A DNA stretch of 64,000 bases from Bacteroidales bacterium (GTDB lineage: Bacteria; Bacteroidota; Bacteroidia; Bacteroidales; Muribaculaceae): contig QAMW01000003.1 in NCBI GenBank assembly GCA_003150235.1, positions 124,001 to 188,000 on the forward strand. Reading direction: 5' to 3'. Of this stretch, positions 50,291 to 57,954 are shown piece after piece. The notes under the pieces were generated by a model, which was not told where the DNA came from, ran no database searches, and worked only from the letters and a program-made list of their open reading frames with translations. Position numbers and translations under genes: made by a program. Position 1 is the first letter of the stretch; the number at the start of each line of letters is the position of its first letter.

Positions 50291-50387
50291 GTTTTATATC
50301 TATACAGGGAGAGGGGCATGCAGCGCTAATGCGGCACAATCATTTTGACAACGAAACCCGCATTTAAGTAAATTATTTCTTAAAATA

Positions 50388-50419
50388 TTTGTATTTTAAA
50401 GAAATTTGTATAATTTTGC
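50388..50419 (+). promoter_or_regulatory. Promoter of the T9SS-tail gene pair
   Basis: TTTG (50388-50391), a 19-bp spacer and TAATTTTGC (50411-50419): a full consensus promoter, 59 bases before the ATG. It separates the following genes from the RNA. Confidence 0.7.
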
Positions 50420-50478
50420 GGTTATTCACCAGCATAATAACAACACATAATAATAACTAACAAACAAAACTGTTTTTT

Positions 50479-52170
50479 ATGGGAAAGTTTACTCTTCTAT
50501 TTAGCGGGTGTCTTCTCGCTGCAGCGTCAGTGGCAGCGGGCACACCGACACCCGGGTACGAACAGCACAGTGCCAAAGCGGCACTGACTAATCGCAGAGC
50601 CGAGCAAAAGCCCGCGAACGCCATCGATCCCAAATCGCCCCTGCGCGTCGTTCCGAAGGCTAAAATGCAGAAAGCTAAATCGGCGAAAGCACCTGCCGAC
50701 TACAGCATCATAACCGAGGTTCCTGCCGGAAAGACCGTATGCTACAATAAGACATGCGAAGGCTATTTCCCCGCATTGTACTACATAATACCTTACAGCG
50801 AGGATTGTGGAGCAGCAGACATCACATTTACCGATGACAATGAAGTATATTTTAAGGACATATTTTTAAATGCACAGGCAGGCACATACGTAAAAGGCTC
50901 GCTCTCCGACGGTGTAATCTCGATGGATATGGGGCAGTGCATAGAGTTTTACGACGATTACGGCTATGGTCTGCAGCTTGCCGCATTTACACTTGATGAA
51001 GAAAACTACCCGGTGGTCGACGAAACAATCGAAAAGGTAACCTTTACAGTTGCCGACGACGGCACCATAACCCTGTCACCCGGCACAATTATCGGCCTCG
51101 TCTACACTGACAACGGTGAGTGGAGCGGTTATGCCGATTTCTCCCAGAGCTACACCGTGTTTACCGAGAAACCGCTATCCAAACCTGAAGGCATGGCAAC
51201 AGAAAAATGGGCGCTTGTCACCCCTAATGACTATGGCCACGCAATCGAGGTAGGGTTCGATGGAAATGACATCTATATCGGCGGACTTTCAGAAAAAATA
51301 CCCGCCGCATGGATAAAAGGCTCTGTAAACGGCGACGAAGTAACCTTCGAGGGCAGACAATATATGGGTACGGCACTTGGCACCCACAACTATCTCATGA
51401 TTGCGGAATACGGTCTTGATGAGTACGGGGAAGAGACCACCGTACTGACCGACGAGCCTGCCATCTTCAAATATGACGCCGAAGCCAGAACCCTCACCCC
51501 CGCAGATGAAAAGATATTATTAATCAACGGCTCACTTAAAGATGTATATTTCCTTGAGAGATATGAGGAGATCACAATGTATTATCTGGGTCAGTTCACG
51601 CCGGCGATGCCGAAAAATCCCGAATATCTCTTTTCAGCCGGATATGACCCGTATGACGGATTCGGAGTGTTTGAGTTCACTCTGCCGCTGGTTGACACCG
51701 ATGGCAAACTCCTCGATGCCGGAAGCTACGTCTACAACATCTATGTCGACAACGAACTGTTCACCCTTTATCCCGACGAATATACCGGTATCACCGACAC
51801 CTACGACGAGCTTACCAACATACCGTATAACTACACCGACTCATGGGATATCGAGGTTAACGGCTCATACCATGGATTGTACTACTACATGGAAGGCTTC
51901 GAGACACTCGGTGTGCAGGCAATCTATACCGTAGATGGCATAACCAACAAGTCGGCGCTTGTCAACTACAATATCGAGACCGGCGAAACCAACGAAATCG
52001 ACCCGGCAGGCATATCGGCAATCACGGCATCAAAAGAAGTGACCGGCGTGGAATATTACGATCTCACAGGCAGAAAGCTCGACAATCCCACCACCGGATT
52101 GGTAATCAAGCGCACGACTTATTCCGACGGGTCGGTAAAGAGCATAAAGAGAGTAATAAGACAAAAGTAA
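50479..52170 (+). CDS. Secreted protein of unknown function with T9SS-like C-terminal tail
   Basis: A 563-residue protein. Signal peptide (MGKFTLLFSGCLLAAASVAAG), a basic Lys/Ala-rich linker (residues 28-75), then beta-rich repeats with many Tyr/Asp. The last about 45 residues (VEYYDLTGRKLDNPTTGLVIKRTTYSDGSVKSIKRVIRQ) have the layout of type IX secretion sorting domains or their Bacteroidales variants. I do not recognise the central region; the phrase AYGLD/EYGEE-type acidic loops suggests nothing specific. It is followed after 28 bp by a second gene with a similar tail, so the two are probably cotranscribed. Confidence 0.75.
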   Translation: MGKFTLLFSGCLLAAASVAAGTPTPGYEQHSAKAALTNRRAEQKPANAIDPKSPLRVVPKAKMQKAKSAKAPADYSIITEVPAGKTVCYNKTCEGYFPALYYIIPYSEDCGAADITFTDDNEVYFKDIFLNAQAGTYVKGSLSDGVISMDMGQCIEFYDDYGYGLQLAAFTLDEENYPVVDETIEKVTFTVADDGTITLSPGTIIGLVYTDNGEWSGYADFSQSYTVFTEKPLSKPEGMATEKWALVTPNDYGHAIEVGFDGNDIYIGGLSEKIPAAWIKGSVNGDEVTFEGRQYMGTALGTHNYLMIAEYGLDEYGEETTVLTDEPAIFKYDAEARTLTPADEKILLINGSLKDVYFLERYEEITMYYLGQFTPAMPKNPEYLFSAGYDPYDGFGVFEFTLPLVDTDGKLLDAGSYVYNIYVDNELFTLYPDEYTGITDTYDELTNIPYNYTDSWDIEVNGSYHGLYYYMEGFETLGVQAIYTVDGITNKSALVNYNIETGETNEIDPAGISAITASKEVTGVEYYDLTGRKLDNPTTGLVIKRTTYSDGSVKSIKRVIRQK

Positions 52171-52198
52171 AATCACGAAATCATCATACAAGAAAGAT

Positions 52199-54037
52199 AT
52201 GTTAAAGAAAGCATTAACCGCAATAATCCTCGGGCTTGCCATCGTGACGGAGGCAACCGCGGGAAGCATCAAATATACCTACGCGGGCAACGACTACGGC
52301 GAATGGGGAACCAAGAAGAAAGAGACCTACGATGTTGCCATACGCATCGACAACCCCGCTCTTACAGGCAAAAAGATAACCGCCGTGAATGCGTCTATAT
52401 TTGCCATCGAAGGCATCTCCAATACCTCAATATGGCTGTCGAAAGAATTGACGCTTAACAAAAAGGTCAATGCCCCCGACATAATGTCAATCCCAGTCAC
52501 ACCCACACAGTACGGCGACATGAAAGTGACGCTTGAGACTCCTTATACACTTACCGAGGATGGCGTCTACATAGGCTATTCGGTCACTGTCGACGATCTG
52601 ACAGAAGATAACCTCACCCCGCTCATCCTTGCCGATAACGCTACAGAAAACGGTTTTTATCTCCACACCTCACGCACGGTACTGAAATGGATGAACTACG
52701 GCGCTGAGCGTCTGGCGGCATCGGCTGTCATCGAAGTGACCATCGAAGGCGACTTCCCCGACAATTCACTTGACATACAGTCGCTTCCCACCATTTACGG
52801 TAAAGCCGGAGCGACCGGCACTGCTGCCGTAAAGGTGATGAACTGCGGATTGAAAGATGTAAACGAAATCGACTATACCTATACAATCGGTGACATAACA
52901 AAAAGCGCCAACCTGAAGCTTGCATCGCCGATAAAAACCGATTTCGTAAATGCCTCCACGGCAATACTTACATTTGAAATGCCTGAAGAGGTAGGCTCAT
53001 ACACCCTTGACCTTTCCATCGACAAGATTAACGGCGAAGAGAATGTGGCAAACTCAAAGACAACCGATGCACAGCTCGTCACAGTGTCCGAGGTACCTCG
53101 TCACCGCGCCGTCATGGAAGAATACACAGGAACATGGTGCGGGTGGTGTCCTCGCGGATGGTTTGCACTTGAGAAAATGAACAGTCTTTACGGCAGTGAC
53201 TTTATCGGACTTGCCTATCATTACGATGACCCCATGGCAACTATATCCCCGGCAGATTACCCCGCTGCTGTCGACGGATTCCCCTCGGCGACAATCGACC
53301 GCGGACCTGTTGTCGACCCGTATTACGGAGCTAACTTTAACAACGAATTCGGCATAGAGACCGAGTGGAAAGATGCCTGCGATGTATTCTCTCCGGCAGC
53401 CGTCAGCCTCTATGCATGGTGGGCAGATGCAGAAAAGACTTCAATCGACGCCGTATCATTCACACGTTTTGTCATGGAGGAAAATGATGTCGACTACCGC
53501 CTGTCCTACGTGCTATGTGCCGATGACCTGCACAGCACAGACGAAGAGTGGGACCAGCACAACTATTTCCCCGATTATGCATCTGAATATGTAAAATCCG
53601 AGCTTTATGAACTGTGTGAAATGCCTGCCACGATAAACGACCTGCATTTCAATGAAGTAGTGCTCATAGCTAATGAGCCCGAGGGCATAATCGGCTCGCT
53701 CCCGGAATCTACCAAACTCGACGAGACTACCGAGGACCACTATACCTTCAATATTTCCGAAGAGATAGCACCACTTATCCAAAACCCCGCCAAGCTCTTT
53801 GTAGTAGCAATGGTTGTCGACGGCACGACCGGCAAAATCATCAACGCCATCAAATCACCGGTCACTTTCGCGACAGGCATTGACACCGTAAGGAGCCACG
53901 AAAACACAAACGCTGTCGCCGTGCGTTACACCGACCTTCAGGGACGCACAGTCAAGGCTCCTGTATCAGGAATCTATGTCAAGACTGTAAAATACAGTGA
54001 CGGCACAACCAAATCGGAAAAAATGTTTGTGAAATAG
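52199..54037 (+). CDS. Omp28-like thioredoxin-fold secreted protein with T9SS-like tail
   Basis: A 612-residue protein with signal peptide (MLKKALTAIILGLAIVTEATAG). Residues 25-290 are beta-rich, with a CARDB-like stretch (about 175-290). A thioredoxin-like domain follows: VMEEYTGTWCGWCPRGWFALEKM holds the redox pair C314-x-x-C317, with VDGFPSATIDRG as the cis-Pro region. The C-terminus (YTDLQGRTVKAPVSGIYVKTVKYSDGTTKSEKMFVK) is a T9SS-like sorting tail. It resembles Omp28-related proteins. Possible role: thiol exchange at the cell surface (inference). A strong terminator follows. Confidence 0.82.
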   Translation: MLKKALTAIILGLAIVTEATAGSIKYTYAGNDYGEWGTKKKETYDVAIRIDNPALTGKKITAVNASIFAIEGISNTSIWLSKELTLNKKVNAPDIMSIPVTPTQYGDMKVTLETPYTLTEDGVYIGYSVTVDDLTEDNLTPLILADNATENGFYLHTSRTVLKWMNYGAERLAASAVIEVTIEGDFPDNSLDIQSLPTIYGKAGATGTAAVKVMNCGLKDVNEIDYTYTIGDITKSANLKLASPIKTDFVNASTAILTFEMPEEVGSYTLDLSIDKINGEENVANSKTTDAQLVTVSEVPRHRAVMEEYTGTWCGWCPRGWFALEKMNSLYGSDFIGLAYHYDDPMATISPADYPAAVDGFPSATIDRGPVVDPYYGANFNNEFGIETEWKDACDVFSPAAVSLYAWWADAEKTSIDAVSFTRFVMEENDVDYRLSYVLCADDLHSTDEEWDQHNYFPDYASEYVKSELYELCEMPATINDLHFNEVVLIANEPEGIIGSLPESTKLDETTEDHYTFNISEEIAPLIQNPAKLFVVAMVVDGTTGKIINAIKSPVTFATGIDTVRSHENTNAVAVRYTDLQGRTVKAPVSGIYVKTVKYSDGTTKSEKMFVK

Positions 54038-54062
54038 CCAATATATCCATCTATATCTGCAA

Positions 54063-54107
54063 GAAGCGGCGGCTCCGGACAACACCGGGACCGCCGCTTC
54101 GCTTTTT
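54063..54107 (+). terminator. Terminator of the T9SS-tail gene pair
   Basis: A 16-base arm pair (54063-54078 with 54085-54100, few mismatches), then gcttttt. Confidence 0.85.
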
Positions 54108-54143
54108 CCGAGTCAAGCCTTGGAAATTATGCCACAAAAATAA

Positions 54144-54151
54144 TACCTTTG
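54144..54151 (+). promoter_or_regulatory. -7 element of the acyltransferase gene
   Basis: TACCTTTG, 21 bases before the ATG at 54173. Confidence 0.4.
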
Positions 54152-54172
54152 TCACATAATCGCCCATGAGTC

Positions 54173-55246
54173 ATGCTACAGTCGCTCCAATCGCTCCGAG
54201 GCATATTTGCCATCATGATTTTCATTCACCATTTCCCGGTGAACGGTCACGGGCTGTTTGCAGCCGGCGGTGACTGCGGGGTGGATTTTTTCATAATATT
54301 GAGCGGATTTGTCATGAGCGCGGGATATGGCTCGCGCGCCGCCGACACCGGATTTGACTATCGGCGGTATATGTGGCGCAGGATAGCCCGGCTCTATCCT
54401 CTCCATCTGCTCTGCCTGATCCTCTATCTGCTACTCTACGGATGGCGTATCGGCGCGGGCACATACGCGCGCCTTGTCCCCAACCTGTTTCTACTTCAAA
54501 GCTGGATTCCCGCCGAGTCATTCTACTTTTCGGGCAACGCGGTGTCGTGGTGTCTGAGCGACTTCATGTTTTTCTACGCTGTTTTCCCGTTTCTCGCGCG
54601 TTTTTACCATCGGGCGAGGAAATGGTTTCTCGCGACGCTACTCGCCGTCACAGGGGCTTATTTTGCGTTTATATGCCTATTGCCCGAGCGATATGTGACA
54701 CCGCTCGTGTATATCTTCCCGGCTACGCGCCTTCTCGACTTCGTGATAGGGATGGTGCTGTGGAGAGTTGTGAGTTGCCAGTTGTCAGTTGTCGGTTGTC
54801 AGTTTTCAGTTTTCAGTTGTTGTCAGAGGGGAGTTGTCAGAGCATGGAGGAATGTGGTGGAGATTGCTACCGTAGGGGTGACGGTGGCGGCGTGTGTGTA
54901 TTTCGGTGACGTTACACCACGGCTGACGCTTGCCTCTTACTGGTGGATACCATCGGCGTTGACGATAATGGTGTTTGCCCTGCATGAAAAGACCGGAGGC
55001 GGCATCGTGAGCAAAATACTCACATGGAAACCGCTTGTGACATTCGGCTATGTGAGTTTCAGTTTCTATATGCTGCATCTGCTCGTCATAGCGTCATACA
55101 AACTGCTGCTATCATACACGGGGATGACGGAGCATCCGTGGATTGCGCTCCCTGCGGTATTCGCCGTAACAGTCGTGCTCTCATTGGTGGTATATTACCG
55201 TTTTGAGCTTCCGATAAGCGCGAGACTAAACGGCAAAATACGGTAA
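54173..55246 (+). CDS. Acyltransferase-3 family membrane protein with repeat insertion
   Basis: A 357-residue integral membrane protein with about ten TM segments. The N-terminal LQSLRGIFAIMIFIHHF with its His motif, GDCGVDFFIILSGFVMS and RRIARLYPLHLLCL are hallmarks of OafA-type O-acyltransferases that decorate glycans. Residues about 198-223 (VSCQLSVVGCQFSVFSCCQRGVV) are encoded by a ttgtcagtt-type repeat otherwise found between genes; the frame is kept and the insertion falls between two TM segments. The start at 54173 is chosen because ATG at 54166 is out of frame. It stands alone; convergent with uvrC. Confidence 0.85.
   Translation: MLQSLQSLRGIFAIMIFIHHFPVNGHGLFAAGGDCGVDFFIILSGFVMSAGYGSRAADTGFDYRRYMWRRIARLYPLHLLCLILYLLLYGWRIGAGTYARLVPNLFLLQSWIPAESFYFSGNAVSWCLSDFMFFYAVFPFLARFYHRARKWFLATLLAVTGAYFAFICLLPERYVTPLVYIFPATRLLDFVIGMVLWRVVSCQLSVVGCQFSVFSCCQRGVVRAWRNVVEIATVGVTVAACVYFGDVTPRLTLASYWWIPSALTIMVFALHEKTGGGIVSKILTWKPLVTFGYVSFSFYMLHLLVIASYKLLLSYTGMTEHPWIALPAVFAVTVVLSLVVYYRFELPISARLNGKIR
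54766..54842. repeat. Intergenic-type repeat inside the acyltransferase gene
   Basis: About six units of agttgtcagtt / cagttttcagt, the reverse complement of the aactgacaactgaaa tract at 10860-10926. The tract reads through in frame with Cys/Ser/Val codons and no stop. Confidence 0.8.
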
Positions 55247-55247
55247 A

Positions 55248-57086
55248 TCACTCGTCAGGGTCATGTAAGGCGTTGTAAATCAGCGATGCACGTGCCGGAC
55301 CGGTTATGTCGGCTATGGCGTCGATTGATGCCTCACGGAGTCGCTTTACGCTCTTAAATGTCTGAAGCAGAGCTTCTTTTGTCTTGTCGCCCACTCCCTT
55401 TATATCATCCAGTTCGCTGACTATCTGCCCCTTGCTGCGACGGTTGCGGTGATGAGTGATTCCGAAACGGTGAGCCTCGTCGCGCAGATGCTGCACCACG
55501 CGCAGCGACTCAGAATTTTTATCTATGTAAAGCGGAATGCTGTCGCCGGGGAAATAAATCTCCTCAAGACGCTTCGCGATACCCACCACGGCGATAGTGC
55601 CGCGCAGACCCATGTCGTCAAGCGCCTCCACTGCTGCACTCAGCTGCCCTTTGCCTCCATCTACCACTATCAGCTGCGGCAATTCCTCGCCCTCTTCCAT
55701 AAGACGCGTGTAGCGGCGCGTGAGCACTTCTTTCATCGAGGCGAAGTCATCGGGGCCCTCCACTGTCTTGATATTGAAATGGCGATAGTCACGTTTGGCA
55801 GGTTTGGCGTTACGGAACACGACACATGACGCGACAGGATTCGTGCCCTGAATATTAGAGTTATCGAAGCACTCGATATGACGTGGCAATTCCGTAAGAC
55901 GGAAGTCGGATTTCATCCGTTCAAGGGTACGCTCGACGCGCTTTTCCGGGTCATTTTTCTCCATCATCTTCAAAGAATCGACCTTGTTCTGACGGGCATT
56001 GTGTGCCGACACTTCGAGCAGCTTCATCTTGTCGCCGCGCTGCGGTATGGTATATGTGACCCCTTCCAGCTCTATATCGGGCTTGAACGGCACAACCACC
56101 TCGTCATAGTCAAGCGAGAATTTCTCCATCGCCTCCATGATGGCGTAACCGAGAATCTCCTCGACCGGCTCATCGAGACGCCTCTTGTATTCAAACGTGA
56201 TGCTCCTGACAATCGCGCCGCGCCTCACGTGCATGTAATTCACATATACCTGGTCGCGGTCGTCGTCGACACCAAATACGTCAATGTCATCAAGCGTCTG
56301 ACTCACGATTACGCTCTTTGACTGATACCGCTCGATAAGCTGATACTTTTCTTTGAGCAACTGCGCTTCCTCAAAACGAAGCTCGGCGGCAAGCGCCCCC
56401 ATCTCTCCGCGGAGATAATCGAGAAGCTCCTGGGTGTCGCCACGGAGTATCTGCTTCACATGGTCAATCATCTCGCCATATTTCTCCTGACTTATCATGC
56501 CGGTGCAGCATCCGAGACAATTCTTGAGATGAAATTCAAGGCATAGCCTGCCCTTCCCTTTCGCGACATATTCAGGAGTAATAGCGTGGCGGCATGTGCG
56601 CACCGGATAAAGTTCCCGGATGAGATTCAGCACCGCCTTCGCCACACCTGTATTGGTGTATGGTCCGAAATATTTAGAGCCGTCCTTTATGCGGGTACGC
56701 GTCAGAAACACCCGTGGATAATGCTCTTTCGTCACCACAATCCAGGGGTAGGACTTGTCATCTTTCAGAAGCACATTGTAGTGGGGCTTGTACTCCTTTA
56801 TGAGGGAGTTTTCAAGGTTCAGCGCATCCTGTTCAGTAGGCACCACGATATACTTCATGTCGACGATATTTTTCACAAGAAGCATGGTGCGAATGCTGTC
56901 GTGTGTGCGGTTGAAATATGACGAGACGCGGCGTTTGAGGTTTTTCGCCTTGCCCACATAAATCACTGTCCCGGCTGCATCATAATACAGGTAGCAGCCG
57001 GGAGTGTCGGGAAGAATGGAGATTTTCTCCTTCAGTTCTTTTGATTTCTCTATCTTTGCCAATCGCGAAACGGTTAGTTCAATCAA
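55248..57086 (-). CDS. uvrC: Excinuclease ABC subunit C
   Basis: A 612-residue nucleotide-excision repair nuclease. GIY-YIG domain (about 28-105; GCYLYYDAAGTVIYVGKAKNLKRRVSSYF), Cys-rich CLEFHLKNCLGCC region, UVR motif (about 205-245), the RNase H-like C-terminal nuclease (HIECFDNSNIQGTNPVASCVVF, LIVVDGGKGQLSAA, LRDEAHRFGITHHR) and tandem HhH (DDIKGVGDKTKEALLQTFKSVKRLREAS). It cuts on both sides of a UvrAB-marked lesion. No ATG precedes the conserved domain; TTG at 57086 (used) or TTG at 57062 must serve as start, which is unusual here. Repeat copy 4 lies directly upstream. Confidence 0.93.
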   Translation of the reverse strand: MIELTVSRLAKIEKSKELKEKISILPDTPGCYLYYDAAGTVIYVGKAKNLKRRVSSYFNRTHDSIRTMLLVKNIVDMKYIVVPTEQDALNLENSLIKEYKPHYNVLLKDDKSYPWIVVTKEHYPRVFLTRTRIKDGSKYFGPYTNTGVAKAVLNLIRELYPVRTCRHAITPEYVAKGKGRLCLEFHLKNCLGCCTGMISQEKYGEMIDHVKQILRGDTQELLDYLRGEMGALAAELRFEEAQLLKEKYQLIERYQSKSVIVSQTLDDIDVFGVDDDRDQVYVNYMHVRRGAIVRSITFEYKRRLDEPVEEILGYAIMEAMEKFSLDYDEVVVPFKPDIELEGVTYTIPQRGDKMKLLEVSAHNARQNKVDSLKMMEKNDPEKRVERTLERMKSDFRLTELPRHIECFDNSNIQGTNPVASCVVFRNAKPAKRDYRHFNIKTVEGPDDFASMKEVLTRRYTRLMEEGEELPQLIVVDGGKGQLSAAVEALDDMGLRGTIAVVGIAKRLEEIYFPGDSIPLYIDKNSESLRVVQHLRDEAHRFGITHHRNRRSKGQIVSELDDIKGVGDKTKEALLQTFKSVKRLREASIDAIADITGPARASLIYNALHDPDE

Positions 57087-57095
57087 TAATTTAGT

Positions 57096-57267
57096 TGGCT
57101 CAACCCTGAAACGGGTTGAATAGCCACTTGATTAGCCCATATTTATGCAACCCGTTTCAGGGTTGCATCGTGTCAGGGTGTCTGCTTGCCACGGGCGCAC
57201 CTTCGGCGCTGCCCGCGGTTAACGACATCTTGCCCGTTCCGGGCAAAATACTTAGGTCAGCGACATT
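57096..57267. repeat. Dispersed repeat element, copy 4 (left end missing)
   Basis: The right terminal repeat is recognisable at 57251-57267 (14 of 17 match). The left 17-mer and the first two hairpin modules are absent; the caaccc/gggttg long hairpin, the cgggc/gcccgcgg module and ttgccc/gggcaa module are present. It fills the space between apt and uvrC. Confidence 0.75.
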
Positions 57268-57354
57268 GACGCGATGCGATGTTACTACATTAAGGGCAAA
57301 ACATGCTTTGCAGCACCGGCTTTTAACCCGTTAAGCTCTTAACCCTATAACCAT

Positions 57355-57376
57355 CAACTTTCGCAAGTGAAAGTTG
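57355..57376. repeat. Hairpin just after apt
   Basis: CAACTTTC / GAAAGTTG with a gcaagt loop, 3 bases from the apt stop on the minus strand. A similar module with ggttaaa/ccctataacc flanks occurs at 12653 next to repeat copy 1. May act as a weak terminator of apt. Confidence 0.5.
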
Positions 57377-57378
57377 AA

Positions 57379-57903
57379 TCAATAAACGATAAGCGATGTC
57401 ACCTCGGCATCAGCCGGAAGATTCTTTCTTCCTTCAAGCTCGCTCAGCTCTACAATGAAGCTGATGTAAACCTTCTTCGGGTTCATGCTCTTCACAAGCT
57501 CATAACATGCCGCCATAGTACCGCCGGTAGCGAGCAGGTCATCGTGTATCACAACCACATCATCGGGCGTGATGGCATCGCGGTGAATCTCGATCACGTC
57601 AGTGCCGTATTCCTTCTCGAATGACGCGGTGATAGTGTCGGCAGGGAGCTTTCCTGGCTTACGCGCGGGCACAAATCCGGCACCAATCTCATAAGCAAGA
57701 ATCGCGCCACCGATAAATCCGCGTGATTCGATACCCACCACCTTAGTAACACCCTTCGAGCGATAAAGTTGTGCCAGGTCCCAACCTACGATATGCATTG
57801 CACGTGCATCCTTGAACATGGTGGTAAGATCCCTGAATATGATACCCTTCTTCGGGAAATCAACCACATCTCTGATTTTAGACTTGATATATTCCATAAA
57901 CAT
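57379..57903 (-). CDS. apt: Adenine phosphoribosyltransferase
   Basis: A 174-residue purine-salvage enzyme forming AMP from adenine and PRPP. Motifs: DFPKKGIIFRDLTTMFKDA at the N-terminus, VVGIESRGFIGGAILAYEIGAGFVPARKPGKLP, and the PRPP loop VVVIHDDLLATGGTMAACYELV. Length is normal. A second ATG two codons in (57897) is equally possible. It lies in the conserved order ybeY-mnmG-apt-uvrC, all on the minus strand. Confidence 0.96.
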   Translation of the reverse strand: MFMEYIKSKIRDVVDFPKKGIIFRDLTTMFKDARAMHIVGWDLAQLYRSKGVTKVVGIESRGFIGGAILAYEIGAGFVPARKPGKLPADTITASFEKEYGTDVIEIHRDAITPDDVVVIHDDLLATGGTMAACYELVKSMNPKKVYISFIVELSELEGRKNLPADAEVTSLIVY

Positions 57904-57937
57904 TCGGTTAATTAGTTGTATTCTATCGAGTTATTTC

Positions 57938-57953
57938 TGTTCCACGTGAAACA
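57938..57953. promoter_or_regulatory. parS: parS-like chromosome partition site
   Basis: TGTTCCACGTGAAACA matches the 16-bp ParB-binding consensus TGTTNCACGTGAAACA exactly. It sits between the mnmG stop (1 base away) and the apt start. ParB nucleates on such sites near the replication origin. Only one copy was seen in the window, and parAB are not here. Confidence 0.75.
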
Positions 57954-57954
57954 A

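Noticed and set aside
54166..54175. Acyltransferase start at ATG 54166
   Set aside because: That ATG is out of frame with the acyltransferase; the in-frame ATG at 54173 begins the conserved LQSLRG motif.
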